Positions 1-8,906 of a stretch of 64,000 nucleotides of DNA are shown here, piece after piece. The first letter of the stretch is position 1; the number at the start of each line of letters is the position of its first letter. Position numbers and translations under genes: made by a program. This stretch comes from Chryseobacterium gilvum. GTDB lineage: Bacteria; Bacteroidota; Bacteroidia; Flavobacteriales; Weeksellaceae. The stretch covers positions 1,054,001-1,118,000 of the forward strand of contig NZ_JAOTEN010000001.1 of assembly GCF_025628965.1 (NCBI RefSeq). The letters run 5' to 3'. Under the pieces are notes generated by a model. The model ran no database searches, had not been told where the DNA came from, and was given only the letters and a program-made list of their open reading frames with translations.

Positions 1-442
1 TGTACATATTAGAATCTGCGCCTGAAGCATACCGATTCGTCGTATCATCTCCGAAAACGCTTACTGCACCTGCAACAGAAGGATCTGAGCTGTAAATATT
101 AACTCTTGCTGTTGTAAAAGGATTGGTTACTCCTGCATACCCAGTCTGATACGCAAAAAAGTCAATTGATGAAATTTGCCATGACGCTCCCGGAGGTATT
201 GTAAAATCATCTGCTAAAAACAAGTTTGAAGTCGCACTGATAAACAATCCGCCAAGTCCTGCAGTGGTATTTGATTCTGTAGTGTTTCCTGTATTGTTCT
301 GAGCTTCAGACCAGGTATATCCTGTAGGAGCAGCTGTTCCTACATTCGCTGTTGCACCGGTGCTTAATCCTCCATTGCTGTAGGTTTGAGCCATGGTAAA
401 GTTTGCCGATAAAATGATAGCAAAAAATAATTTTTTATTCAT
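1..442 (-). CDS. Secreted protein, N-terminal part only (gene runs off the window)
   Basis: The start codon is at 442-440 and the reading frame stays open for 147 codons to the window edge. The first 18-19 residues form a signal peptide (Lys-Lys then a hydrophobic run, ending in TMAQ). The mature part is rich in Gly, Ala, Thr, Ser and Asn, as in large surface or secreted proteins of flavobacteria. Many of those carry a C-terminal type IX secretion sorting domain, but that end lies outside the window, so this is an inference. No enzymatic motif is visible and I do not recognise the family. Confidence 0.75.
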   Translation of the reverse strand, partial: MNKKLFFAIILSANFTMAQTYSNGGLSTGATANVGTAAPTGYTWSEAQNNTGNTTESNTTAGLGGLFISATSNLFLADDFTIPPGASWQISSIDFFAYQTGYAGVTNPFTTARVNIYSSDPSVAGAVSVFGDDTTNRYASGADSNMY

Positions 443-580
443 ATTAAATTTTTAAGTGTTCAACGAATTTAAAAAAATATTATTGAATTATCAAAATAAA
501 ATTTCAAATATTGTAGAATTATTATCTAAATTATTGTATCATGAAACTAATAAATAATTTAGATAATTTAAAGAGATAAA

Positions 581-605
581 AAAAACTCCGTAAAATCGGA
601 GTTTT
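581..605 (-). terminator. Rho-independent terminator after proline dehydrogenase
   Basis: Inverted repeat AAAACTCCG / CGGAGTTTT with a 6-nt loop, 12 bp past the stop of the minus-strand gene at 617. The T-run on the minus strand supports termination in that direction. Confidence 0.8.
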
Positions 606-616
606 ATATTAAGAAA

Positions 617-1786
617 TTATTTTCTTTTTCTACGGTCAAGTTCTTTTTGAATTAATCCCAACTCTCTCCCGGTCTGTCCGGCAACCGAAGTATTTTCTCT
701 GGCTCTTCTCGTGAGATACGGTACAACATCTTTTACAGGCCCGTAAGGAAGATATTTGGTGGCGTTATATCCTTTATCAGACAGATAAAAGGTAATATTA
801 TCACTCATCCCATAGAGCTGTCCGAAATAAATATGGGGATCGTTATTTTCAAGAAATTTTGCTCTCATCTTATCCATTACCAGCTCAGATGAAGTTTCAT
901 TATGGGTCCCGAAAAATCCTGAAACTTTATCTAAATGATTCATGATAAAATCTATTCCTGCATTGTAGTTTTTGTCTGAAGCATCTTTATTGGGCTGAAT
1001 CGGATCTTGATATCCTTTTTCTGCTGCTCTTGCGCGTTCTTTTTCCATATAAGCTCCACGAACAATTTTATATCCGATAAAGTAATTCTTTTCTTTTGCT
1101 CTATGAAGATGCTCTTCCATATATTCAAGACGGCCGGTTCTGTACATCTGAATGGTATTCCAGACAATAGGAGTTTCCTGATTGTATTTTTCCATCATCT
1201 GCTCACAAAGCTGATCTGCAGCATCCTGCATCCAGGTTTCTTCGGCATCGATCATTACTTTTTTGCTGTTTTCGTGACAAAGTTTACAGACTTCATCAAA
1301 TCTTTTCACGACTCTTGCCCATTCTTCTTTTTGGCTTGAAGTCAGTTCAATATTTTTTCCTACCGCTTCATACAGATCAATTCTTCCAAAAGCGGTGGGT
1401 TTAAAAACGATAAAAGGTATAGCCGCATTTCCTACAGAAAATTTAATAATATCTTTAATTTCCTGACAAACAGCATCAAATGTAGCTTCGTCTTCTTTAC
1501 CTTCAATAGAATAATCGAAAATACTTCCAACGCCTCTTCTGAAAAGCTGTTGTACCGCCTTCATGCTTTCTTCACGGGTTTCCCCGCCTACAAACTGTTC
1601 GAATAAAGTATTTTTTACAATTCCGTTCACAAAAGGAAAATTGTGGTGAACACTGAAATTAAGTACGGAAGTTCCGAGATTGGTTAAAGCAGGCTGTTCA
1701 ATCATCTTAAACATCCAGTATGCTTTTTTTAACTGTGCATCTGTTTTATCGGCAAATGCAACTTGAGTATCGTTGAAAATGGGCAT
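617..1786 (-). CDS. Proline dehydrogenase
   Basis: A monofunctional proline dehydrogenase (389 aa) that oxidises L-proline to pyrroline-5-carboxylate using FAD, feeding electrons to the respiratory chain. The TIM-barrel family is recognisable throughout. The C-terminal stretch YLPYGPVKDVVPYL followed by RRARENTS is the conserved proline-binding and closing segment, in which the RR-x-x-EN arginines contact the substrate carboxylate. Length fits the Bacteroidetes stand-alone enzyme rather than the long fused PutA. The pyrroline-5-carboxylate dehydrogenase partner is not in the window. It is transcribed alone, with a terminator right after the stop. Confidence 0.93.
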   Translation of the reverse strand: MPIFNDTQVAFADKTDAQLKKAYWMFKMIEQPALTNLGTSVLNFSVHHNFPFVNGIVKNTLFEQFVGGETREESMKAVQQLFRRGVGSIFDYSIEGKEDEATFDAVCQEIKDIIKFSVGNAAIPFIVFKPTAFGRIDLYEAVGKNIELTSSQKEEWARVVKRFDEVCKLCHENSKKVMIDAEETWMQDAADQLCEQMMEKYNQETPIVWNTIQMYRTGRLEYMEEHLHRAKEKNYFIGYKIVRGAYMEKERARAAEKGYQDPIQPNKDASDKNYNAGIDFIMNHLDKVSGFFGTHNETSSELVMDKMRAKFLENNDPHIYFGQLYGMSDNITFYLSDKGYNATKYLPYGPVKDVVPYLTRRARENTSVAGQTGRELGLIQKELDRRKRK

Positions 1787-1850
1787 CCTTTTTTATTAAA
1801 TTTAATCGTGTAAAGGTAAGAATTACCTGAATGCTTTTAAAATATATTTG

Positions 1851-2780
1851 CTACAATTTACCTACAATTCCATTCAGAAGCATGGAGATGATCCCAATAA
1901 ACACCCATATTCTTAAAATATTGATGGCAATAAGTTTACTTTTTTTGGTATAATCAAGAGTATAATAAATACATAAAATGAATACAAAAAGACCTGATGA
2001 AAAATAAAATGACATAAACCCCGAAATTCCCGTTTTTGAAATCAGTTTCATTGATACAGCCATAGTCAAAAGCATCAGAAAAACAATAATCCACTGAGAA
2101 GTTTTATAATCAAATGAATTGGGTATAGTATCATAACCAAAAGCTTTGTCTACACTTTTTGTAAGCGTGTCTTTTACGATATCAATACACAAAAGAATTA
2201 AAAATAAAAAAATGGCCATTAATAAAACTTCCTTTGAAAAAGTTTCATAATATACCATCATCCCGAAAAACGGATACAAAGTAAGGCTTATGAACGTAAG
2301 GTTGTTCAGTATTAAAATCCGGCTCAGCTTATGGCTGTAAAACCACATAAAAAACTGGTAAATAACAAAAAAGATAAAAACCCTGTAGGAAATCAGACAG
2401 GCAACTGCCAGAGAAATAACAGTAAGCAACAGATAAGCATATAGAAAATATTTCTGCTTTATAAAACTCTGGATTCTTGTTCTGAATGGTTTTACAATAT
2501 GATCTTTTTCAAAATCATAAAACTGATTGATAATCCCACCGGCAAGTATGGATAATACGGTACAGAAAATAATGCCGTGAACTTTAAAATCAAAAACGAA
2601 ATTCCTGAAATTTTCATCCTGATTAAACAGAAAGAAAGTAGAAACATAAAGGGCAAAAGTAAGAAGTGCTGCGACAAAAAACCTTGCTCCTAATAAAAAA
2701 CCGACGAATTGTGAAAATCTGTAAAACAGAGATTTAGAAACAAAATTTTTCTGTTGGAAAGTCTCTTTTTCAGAATTCAT
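1851..2780 (-). CDS. UbiA-family prenyltransferase
   Basis: Integral membrane prenyltransferase of 309 aa that would transfer an isoprenyl diphosphate onto an acceptor. The first Asp-rich motif NxxxDxxxD is present (N85, D89, D93, in INQFYDFEKD), and a second acidic motif DIVKD occurs near residues 200-204, spaced as in the UbiA fold. There are about eight or nine hydrophobic segments. It starts 10 bp after the mevalonate kinase stop, so the two are co-transcribed and the link to isoprenoid synthesis is strong. The acceptor is unknown: members in this phylum are often named geranylgeranylglycerol-phosphate geranylgeranyltransferase by homology, but quinone or other lipid acceptors are equally possible. 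Confidence 0.85.
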   Translation of the reverse strand: MNSEKETFQQKNFVSKSLFYRFSQFVGFLLGARFFVAALLTFALYVSTFFLFNQDENFRNFVFDFKVHGIIFCTVLSILAGGIINQFYDFEKDHIVKPFRTRIQSFIKQKYFLYAYLLLTVISLAVACLISYRVFIFFVIYQFFMWFYSHKLSRILILNNLTFISLTLYPFFGMMVYYETFSKEVLLMAIFLFLILLCIDIVKDTLTKSVDKAFGYDTIPNSFDYKTSQWIIVFLMLLTMAVSMKLISKTGISGFMSFYFSSGLFVFILCIYYTLDYTKKSKLIAINILRIWVFIGIISMLLNGIVGKL

Positions 2781-2790
2781 TCCAGCGATA

Positions 2791-3717
2791 TTAAAATCTG
2801 TAGATTACTTCTTTATGAAAACCTTCAAGCATTTTTTCTGCTTTTTCATAATCTTTTGTAAAGCCTAAAATGTAACCGCCACCTCCGCTTCCACAAAGTT
2901 TAAGATAATACGCATTAGAATCAAGTCCTTTTTTCCAGATATTAAATATGCTTTCGGGAATCATCGGGCGGAAATGTTCATAAGCCCAGTGAGAAAGCTT
3001 TTTTAAATTTCTGAAAAACGGGGTCATGTCTTTTTTAAGGAAAGCCTCAATACACGCATTGTTATAGCGAATGAATTCTTCTTTCATGGTTTTACGGAAT
3101 CCTTCAGCTTTCATTTTCTCAAAAAAGATCTGAATCATGGGTCCTGTTTCTCCGGTAATTCCGGAGTCGATAAGAAAAATAGCTCCTTTTCCTTTTTCTC
3201 CGTTGGGGATAGAAACTTTATCTAAATTTTCTTTGTTTTCGATCAGAATCGGAAGATTCATATAACAGATCAGAGGATCCATGCCTGAACTTTTTCCATG
3301 AAAATAGCTTTCCATCTCACCAAAAACGGCTTTTATATTTTTAAGGTTTTCTTTTGAGATGTTTTCAGGATCATGTTTTGTAAAACAGTATTTTTCAAAA
3401 ATAGCCGCTACTAAAGCTCCTGAGCTTCCCACGCCGTAGCCTTGAGGTATATTTGAGTCGAAAAAAAGTCCGTTTGAGATATCGTATTTAAATCTTTTTA
3501 CGTCTAATCTGAAATTTTCCGGAAGCATTAATTCTTGCAGAAAATCTGAATATTTCTGCAAATGGCTGTTGGATTTTTTCTCGAATTCAGAATCTGAGTC
3601 GGAAAACTTCAGTGTGCCTTTATAGAAGCTGTAAGGAACGACAAGACCCTGAGAATCTTCTATCATTCCGTACTCACCGAAGAGGATTATTTTAGCGTAA
3701 AAAAGAGGATTTGTCAT
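2791..3717 (-). CDS. Mevalonate kinase (GHMP kinase family)
   Basis: GHMP-family kinase, 308 aa, phosphorylating mevalonate with ATP in the mevalonate route to isoprenoids. Family motifs are all seen: KIILFGEYGMI near the N-terminus, the ATP-binding loop PQGYGVGSSGA (residues 91-101), the HGKSSGMDP segment (140-148) with the likely catalytic Asp147, and a C-terminal GSGGGG motif. It is a little shorter and more divergent than standard mevalonate kinases, so another GHMP substrate cannot be excluded. The following prenyltransferase gene supports an isoprenoid role. A -7 promoter element lies 20 bp upstream. Confidence 0.85.
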   Translation of the reverse strand: MTNPLFYAKIILFGEYGMIEDSQGLVVPYSFYKGTLKFSDSDSEFEKKSNSHLQKYSDFLQELMLPENFRLDVKRFKYDISNGLFFDSNIPQGYGVGSSGALVAAIFEKYCFTKHDPENISKENLKNIKAVFGEMESYFHGKSSGMDPLICYMNLPILIENKENLDKVSIPNGEKGKGAIFLIDSGITGETGPMIQIFFEKMKAEGFRKTMKEEFIRYNNACIEAFLKKDMTPFFRNLKKLSHWAYEHFRPMIPESIFNIWKKGLDSNAYYLKLCGSGGGGYILGFTKDYEKAEKMLEGFHKEVIYRF

Positions 3718-3736
3718 TTGTGTGTCAATCTTTATG

Positions 3737-3769
3737 CAAAGTTAAATAATTTAAAGTAACTGTATACAA
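3737..3769 (-). promoter_or_regulatory. Promoter for mevalonate kinase-prenyltransferase pair
   Basis: On the minus strand TAACTTTG (3744-3737) matches the Bacteroidetes -7 consensus TAnnTTTG exactly, with a TTG (-33) at 3769-3767, 22 bp away. The ATG is 20 bp downstream. Confidence 0.6.
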
Positions 3770-3860
3770 AATACACGCCTATTTCTGTTTTATTTTAGCA
3801 AAAATAAAAAATTATATCCTAAATTTTGAAAAATAACTTCAAAATGTATTTGAATTAATA

Positions 3861-3889
3861 AAAAAGCCTGAAATATTCAGGCTTTTTTA
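3861..3889 (-). terminator. Terminator after the UMF1-type transporter
   Basis: Palindromic stem GCCTGAA / TTCAGGC flanked by A- and T-runs on both sides, 22 bp past the stop at 3912. It could act in either direction. Confidence 0.8.
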
Positions 3890-3911
3890 TTAATTATTTA
3901 ATGAAATTATT

Positions 3912-5390
3912 TTAGAATTTAGTTTTCAAAAACCTGATCAGGATTGCTCCAACGGCAAAGAAGAGAGACATACTGATGAAGGCATACTGCATATTGCCAA
4001 ACTTCTGAATAAAAACACTGAATATAAGCATCCCACAAATGATTGCAATTTTTTCAAGAACATCATAGAAGCTGAAATACGTGGTATTCTCCATAGAATT
4101 TTCCGGCAACAGCTTTGAATAAGTAGATCTTGACATGGCCTGCAAACCTCCCATCACCAAACCGATAAGACCTGCCAAACCATAAAACTGAAGCTGAAGA
4201 TTAGGATTTTCTTTATCTAATGAATAAGCAGATAGACAACAGATGATCCAGATGATAACTGCAATGGTGATTACATTCTTATTCCCGATTTTTTTTGATA
4301 ATTTTGAAAATAAGAAAGCGCCAAAAATCGCAATGATCTGAATTACCAAAATGGTAATTATCAGCTTATATTTATCGACTTCCTTCGGAAAAATTACGGT
4401 ACTGCCAAAAGGTACAGCCATTAAAAAAATAGTCTGCATCCCGACACTGTAAAAAAAGAAACTTGAAAGGAAAAATTTTAAATTCTTGTCTGAGAAAAGC
4501 TTATTACCCACCCTGAAAAGCTCTCTGAAACTTTCTTTTGCTATATCTTTATAGAAACTGATATTATCTTTCAGAACTTCAAAAAAGCCTCCCTGTTCCG
4601 CATGTTTTTTAAATATATTTTTATAGTTTAAAAGAACCAGATCTTTCGGAAGTTTATCTTTCACATCACCAAATTGTGGTAAGTGCTTGAAGGTATATTG
4701 TGAAAATCCAAACCACCATGCTCCGGTAAGTAAAAAACTGATTCTGATATAAATTTTGGTCTGTTCTGGGCCTTTAGCAACCATCTGAATTAAAACTAAA
4801 CAGATAATCAGTAATACTACAGATCCTATATAACCATAAATATATCCTTTTGCAGACAGCGAATCCTGCTTTTCGGGCGTGGCAATATCGGGTAAAAATG
4901 AATTATAAAACACCAGACTCCCCCAAAATCCGACACTGGCGGTAATACTGAAAAGCAATCCTAAAAATACATTTTCCATCCCGGTAAACATCGCCAATCC
5001 CATACAGGAAGTCGCGCCTAAATAACAGAAAAACTGTAAAAAAGATTTTTTGTTTCCAATAGTATCTGCAAGGGAAGATAAAAACGGCGATAAGAGCACA
5101 ACCAGAAAGAACGAAATCGCATAGGAGAAACTCAAAACTGCATCCGGCTCGTAGGCTTCGCCAAATATTTTGATCAGATTCCTTACCGGGATTTCCTGTA
5201 CTTCACCTGCAGATGCCACAAATTCTTTTTTGTTATAGGCAGTCGTAAGAATAGTATAATAAATTGGGAATATTGCAGACGTGATCACTAAAGAATATAC
5301 TGAGTTTGCCCAGTCATAAACCGCCCAGGCTTTCATAATCTTCGGATTGTTCTTGATATTCTGCGATGGTTGAATTTCAGTTTCAGACAT
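3912..5390 (-). CDS. UMF1/Atg22-like MFS transporter
   Basis: Inner-membrane major facilitator of 492 aa with about twelve hydrophobic segments. The opening WAVYDWANSVYSLVI is typical of the UMF1 (Atg22-like) family, whose bacterial substrates are mostly unknown, while the yeast relative exports amino acids from the vacuole. The segment MSRSTYSKLLPE near the C-terminal half is also a family hallmark. The first ATG is at 5390; the frame is open two codons further to a TTG at 5396, but ATG is the better start. It is monocistronic, with its own promoter element and terminator. Confidence 0.85.
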   Translation of the reverse strand: MSETEIQPSQNIKNNPKIMKAWAVYDWANSVYSLVITSAIFPIYYTILTTAYNKKEFVASAGEVQEIPVRNLIKIFGEAYEPDAVLSFSYAISFFLVVLLSPFLSSLADTIGNKKSFLQFFCYLGATSCMGLAMFTGMENVFLGLLFSITASVGFWGSLVFYNSFLPDIATPEKQDSLSAKGYIYGYIGSVVLLIICLVLIQMVAKGPEQTKIYIRISFLLTGAWWFGFSQYTFKHLPQFGDVKDKLPKDLVLLNYKNIFKKHAEQGGFFEVLKDNISFYKDIAKESFRELFRVGNKLFSDKNLKFFLSSFFFYSVGMQTIFLMAVPFGSTVIFPKEVDKYKLIITILVIQIIAIFGAFLFSKLSKKIGNKNVITIAVIIWIICCLSAYSLDKENPNLQLQFYGLAGLIGLVMGGLQAMSRSTYSKLLPENSMENTTYFSFYDVLEKIAIICGMLIFSVFIQKFGNMQYAFISMSLFFAVGAILIRFLKTKF

Positions 5391-5409
5391 TTTCAATGAG
5401 TTAGTTGCA

Positions 5410-5417
5410 CAAAAATA
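5410..5417 (-). promoter_or_regulatory. -7 element for the UMF1-type transporter
   Basis: TATTTTTG on the minus strand, an exact TAnnTTTG match, 19 bp upstream of the ATG at 5390. No clear -33 TTG is seen. Confidence 0.5.
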
Positions 5418-5540
5418 GAAAAACCGCTGAATGTTCAGTTGTTTTTTGTTTGTTATTTTTAATTATTCATGAAGATTTAATTCAGATTTCCAAATTGTTA
5501 CTTTACTGCTTAAATCAAAAATTTATTTCTCATTAAATGA

Positions 5541-5572
5541 AAAAACCAAAAACGGTGATGTTTTTGGTTTTT
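5541..5572 (-). terminator. Terminator after thiolase
   Basis: Inverted repeat AAAAACCAAAAAC / GTTTTTGGTTTTT with a short loop, about 20 bp past the thiolase stop. Confidence 0.75.
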
Positions 5573-5593
5573 AAATATAGAAAATCTTTAATT

Positions 5594-6772
5594 TTACATG
5601 TTTTCAATTACAATAGCAGAAGCGCCACCGCCACCATTACAGATTGCTGCAGCACCATATTTACCGTTATTTTGTTTTAAAACATTAATTAAAGTAACAA
5701 TAATTCTTGATCCTGAACTTCCTAGAGGATGTCCAAGCGCTACTGCTCCCCCATTTACATTTACTTTAGCTGCATCAAGTCCTAAGATTTTATTATTTGC
5801 CAGACCAACTACCGCAAACGCTTCGTTAAATTCGAAGAAATCGATATCGGTAAGTGCTAAACCTGCTTTTTTAAGAGCGATTGGCAAAGCCTTTGAAGGT
5901 GCTGTTGTAAAGTTTTCCGGCTCCTGAGCTGCATCAGCATAAGAAATGATCTTGGCTAAAGGCTTCAGTCCCAATTCTTCCATTTTTTCTTTTGAAACCA
6001 AAACTAAAGCGGAAGCACCGTCATTTAGTGTAGAGGCATTAGCTGCTGTTACTGTTCCTTCTTCTTTTTTGAAAACCGTAGGAAGTGTAGGAAGCCTGTC
6101 AAAATTTACCGCTTTATATTCTTCATCTTCAGCGAAAATGATAGGGTCTCCTTTTCTCTGCGGAATTGAAACCGGAACGACTTCTTCAGTAAATTTACCT
6201 TCGCTCCATGCTTTTGCCGATCTCTTGTAAGATTCTATCGCAAACTGGTCCTGATCTTCTCTTGTAAAGCTGTAATCTGATGCACATTTTTCTGCACATA
6301 CTCCCATATGAACTTTGTTGTATACGTCCGTAAGGCCGTCTAAAACCATTCCATCCTGCATTTTCACATCACCTAATTTTGTTGCATTTCTTGCATTGTA
6401 ATAATGCGGAACTGAGGACATATTTTCCATACCTCCCGCCACAATTACATCTGCATCACCTGCTTTAATGGCTTGTGCAGCCATTGTTACCGCTTTCATT
6501 CCTGAAGCACAAACTTTATTGATCGTTGTAGACGGTGTTTCGTTTGAAAGGCCAGCTCCCAAAGCAACCTGACGCGCCGGAGCCTGTCCCTCACCTGCCT
6601 GCAAAACATTTCCCATATAGATTTCCTGAACGTTTTTAGGATCAAGGCTGATTTTATCTAATGCCCCTTTTACGGCAACCGCTCCTAATTTTGTGGCAGG
6701 AACTGTAGATAAACTTCCCATAAAACTTCCCATTGGCGTTCTTACTGCAGAAACTATGAATACTTCTTTCAT
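5594..6772 (-). CDS. Acetyl-CoA C-acetyltransferase (thiolase)
   Basis: Thiolase of 392 aa, the standard length of the biosynthetic enzyme. All catalytic features are in place: nucleophile Cys88 in NKVCASGMK, the NEAFA loop, His348 in GHPLGSSG, and Cys378 in CNGGGGAS. It condenses or cleaves acetyl-CoA and acetoacetyl-CoA, so it could feed the first step of the mevalonate pathway or work in fatty and amino acid degradation. Sequence alone does not settle the direction. The mevalonate kinase gene is about 2 kb away but in a separate transcription unit. Confidence 0.93.
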   Translation of the reverse strand: MKEVFIVSAVRTPMGSFMGSLSTVPATKLGAVAVKGALDKISLDPKNVQEIYMGNVLQAGEGQAPARQVALGAGLSNETPSTTINKVCASGMKAVTMAAQAIKAGDADVIVAGGMENMSSVPHYYNARNATKLGDVKMQDGMVLDGLTDVYNKVHMGVCAEKCASDYSFTREDQDQFAIESYKRSAKAWSEGKFTEEVVPVSIPQRKGDPIIFAEDEEYKAVNFDRLPTLPTVFKKEEGTVTAANASTLNDGASALVLVSKEKMEELGLKPLAKIISYADAAQEPENFTTAPSKALPIALKKAGLALTDIDFFEFNEAFAVVGLANNKILGLDAAKVNVNGGAVALGHPLGSSGSRIIVTLINVLKQNNGKYGAAAICNGGGGASAIVIENM

Positions 6773-6812
6773 ATATAGATTTTTATTGTTTTTATATTTT
6801 AATTATAATTAT

Positions 6813-7220
6813 TTATTCAATTTTTTCTAAAACGACTTCACTTGTCTTGTTATAAAACTTTGTAACGATTCTTACACGGTTGTGATCAGTCTCTGTAATT
6901 TCGTTGATCAGAACATCTCCTGTCCTAATCAAATTTATACCTTCTGTTTTTCCGGTGATTATGGTTTTATAATGGCAGTCATCGGTAAAATCGAGCTTTG
7001 CTTTTACGTAATCTTTTCCGTTATTGTAATATTCTTTCAAAACTCCGTTTTTAATCGTCATATACCACGTTTTGGAAGATTCTCCCACTTTTAGAAATTT
7101 GCCTTCTTGTATATTTTTGCATTTTGGGGGCTGATCTGGCGAAAGAAATGTGTTTTCCTGAGATTTTGCCAGAAATACATTGCCAAATACAATAATTAAG
7201 AAAAATATATATAGTTTCAT
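6813..7220 (-). CDS. Small secreted protein of unknown function
   Basis: A 135-aa protein with a clear signal peptide (hydrophobic residues 3-18, cleavage near KSQ-EN). The mature domain of about 115 residues is predicted to be mainly beta-strand, with two cysteines (in PPKCKN and DDCHYK) that could form a disulfide. I do not recognise a family. Its start overlaps the stop of the upstream membrane-protein gene by 4 bp (ATGA), so the two are translationally coupled. Confidence 0.7.
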   Translation of the reverse strand: MKLYIFFLIIVFGNVFLAKSQENTFLSPDQPPKCKNIQEGKFLKVGESSKTWYMTIKNGVLKEYYNNGKDYVKAKLDFTDDCHYKTIITGKTEGINLIRTGDVLINEITETDHNRVRIVTKFYNKTSEVVLEKIE

Positions 7221-7600
7221 ATGGCCTTCTTTTTAGCAATTATCAGCATCAAAGCTCCCGCAAATTCTACAAACCATCCCCATTTTAGCTTTATGGTTCC
7301 CGCTATTGCTTCTGTCCATGATCTGAACGGTAAAAAACTAAAATAGCTGAGTGATTTATATTTAACGGCAAATAAAGTAAATGCAAATAATATCAGCAGT
7401 AAAATTCCGAAAATCTTTACAAGGTTCTGTCTGTTATTCAGAATGGAAAAGAGGGTACAAACCGAGAAAAACCAGCACGCACCCGCAAGATAATAATCTA
7501 TTTTCCAGTAGTTCCAATTCCCGATTACAGGAACATGAACCAGCGGAAGAAAACTTCCTATTACTACTAAAATGAATCCAACGATCTGAATATTTTTCAT
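7217..7600 (-). CDS. Small four-helix membrane protein of unknown function
   Basis: A 127-aa protein with about four hydrophobic helices, the last followed by a short basic tail (IIAKKKAI). No motif or conserved acidic residue inside the membrane segments points to transport. It precedes and overlaps by 4 bp the gene for a small secreted protein, which suggests the two act together at the cell envelope. Family not recognised. Confidence 0.7.
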   Translation of the reverse strand: MKNIQIVGFILVVIGSFLPLVHVPVIGNWNYWKIDYYLAGACWFFSVCTLFSILNNRQNLVKIFGILLLILFAFTLFAVKYKSLSYFSFLPFRSWTEAIAGTIKLKWGWFVEFAGALMLIIAKKKAI

Positions 7601-7622
7601 CTTTCTTAAAATGCCAAATTAC

Positions 7623-7654
7623 AAAAAAAAACACACTTATAAAGCGTGTGTTTT
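7623..7654 (-). terminator. Terminator after the sigma-factor locus
   Basis: Stem AAAACACAC / GTGTGTTTT with an internal loop and a nine-T run on the minus strand, about 95 bp past the stop at 7749. Confidence 0.65.
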
Positions 7655-7748
7655 AAAATCAATGATTTAGATATAAACAATAACGTTTATGATTAATAGC
7701 ATATAAAATTTGATAAATCAATACTGAGAATCAATTTTAGTTATGCAA

Positions 7749-8831
7749 TTAAAAATTTACATATAATAATTCGAGACCAATCTGAAAACCGTATTTGTTG
7801 TTCATTTTAATATTATCATTGAAATTCGGGGTAAAATCTTTTTTCACAAAAATATTAAATGCTCCATATCCTAATGAAAGCTTTCCTCCAAAAAGAAAAT
7901 TGTTGGCAACATCCGGGATATTTTCTTTATAGCTCACTCTGTGATCATCCATATTTTTATAAATAATCTGATTCTGGCTCATTACCCGTACTCCCCCATA
8001 AATTCCTGCTGATAATCTTAAATTCCCTTTGGTATTATCCAGCATCTTTTCATTATTTTCTATGGTATATTTTGGATTTAACACAAAGACAAAATCTAAC
8101 GGAACCATAATGTAATGATTTAGAAATCTTGATTTTTTCAAATTTCCTGCTGTAAAGTCGGTAAGAAACAATTGATTGTTGTCATAATTAAAAACTCTAG
8201 AATGATCGGGCACAAAAGTATCCCCTCTATAGCCAAATCCGAAACGGTAAAATACGGGCGACGTAAGAGCACCCAATTGTCTTGTAAATCTGAACTCTAC
8301 AACCGTTGACGTAGATTTGCCAAATTTTATCTCTGAATCTCGGTTGCCTATTGCCAGTGAGGAAGCAGATTTTGTGAGATCAATAAATCCAACCGCGAGA
8401 TTGAGATCAAAAGTTTTCAGAAGATCTTTTTTATTGGTTTTGGAATCTTTGAAGCTGAGCAAAGCATTATTCTGTGAAAAAACAATCTGATCAAGACCAG
8501 AAGTTTTTCCCAGCACAGAATTTTTTACAATTTCTTTGGTTGCATTTTCAAGATCTGTTTTTTGAAGCTCTACTTTTTCATTAATGCTCTGTTCGTATTT
8601 TGTAGCAATTTCTGCTCTCTGCTTCTGCTTTTCGTCCGAAGAAATCTTTTTTTGTTTAAAATCCTGGTCTACGGCATCCAGCTCATTATTCATTTTAGAT
8701 TTTTCTGAAATTACAATGCTGTCGATTTTTTTAGCATATATTTTCATTTGAGAATCGATGACGGTTTTTTCCTGAGAAAATGCGCAGGTAAAAAAAAGAA
8801 TGGCGGCAAATGATGCAATTTTTGTTTTCAT
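7749..8831 (-). CDS. Predicted outer-membrane beta-barrel protein with periplasmic coiled coil
   Basis: A 360-aa protein. The ATG at 8831 is preferred to one seven codons upstream because it directly precedes a signal peptide (MKTKIASFAAILFFTCAFSQ). After cleavage come about 85 charged, helical residues rich in Lys, Glu and Gln that look like a coiled coil, then a Gly- and aromatic-rich region with alternating hydrophobic residues and an aromatic C-terminal Phe (LLYVNF), as in outer-membrane barrels. It is the third gene of the locus with the ECF sigma factor and its likely regulator, so it may be the target or sensor of that system. Function unknown. Confidence 0.7.
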   Translation of the reverse strand: MKTKIASFAAILFFTCAFSQEKTVIDSQMKIYAKKIDSIVISEKSKMNNELDAVDQDFKQKKISSDEKQKQRAEIATKYEQSINEKVELQKTDLENATKEIVKNSVLGKTSGLDQIVFSQNNALLSFKDSKTNKKDLLKTFDLNLAVGFIDLTKSASSLAIGNRDSEIKFGKSTSTVVEFRFTRQLGALTSPVFYRFGFGYRGDTFVPDHSRVFNYDNNQLFLTDFTAGNLKKSRFLNHYIMVPLDFVFVLNPKYTIENNEKMLDNTKGNLRLSAGIYGGVRVMSQNQIIYKNMDDHRVSYKENIPDVANNFLFGGKLSLGYGAFNIFVKKDFTPNFNDNIKMNNKYGFQIGLELLYVNF

Positions 8832-8906
8832 ATAGAGATTTATTTTAGGCATTATTGTACTTCCTGTTCTGTATTTCAGAACAGTAAAGATTACATTTTG
8901 TTGAGA

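Noticed and set aside
1007..1339. 110-aa open frame on the plus strand inside proline dehydrogenase
   Set aside because: Antisense to a strongly conserved enzyme, composition of a shadow frame, no motif or signal.
5388..5396. TTG at 5396 as the start of the UMF1-type transporter
   Set aside because: An ATG two codons downstream is a better start and fits the -7 element position.
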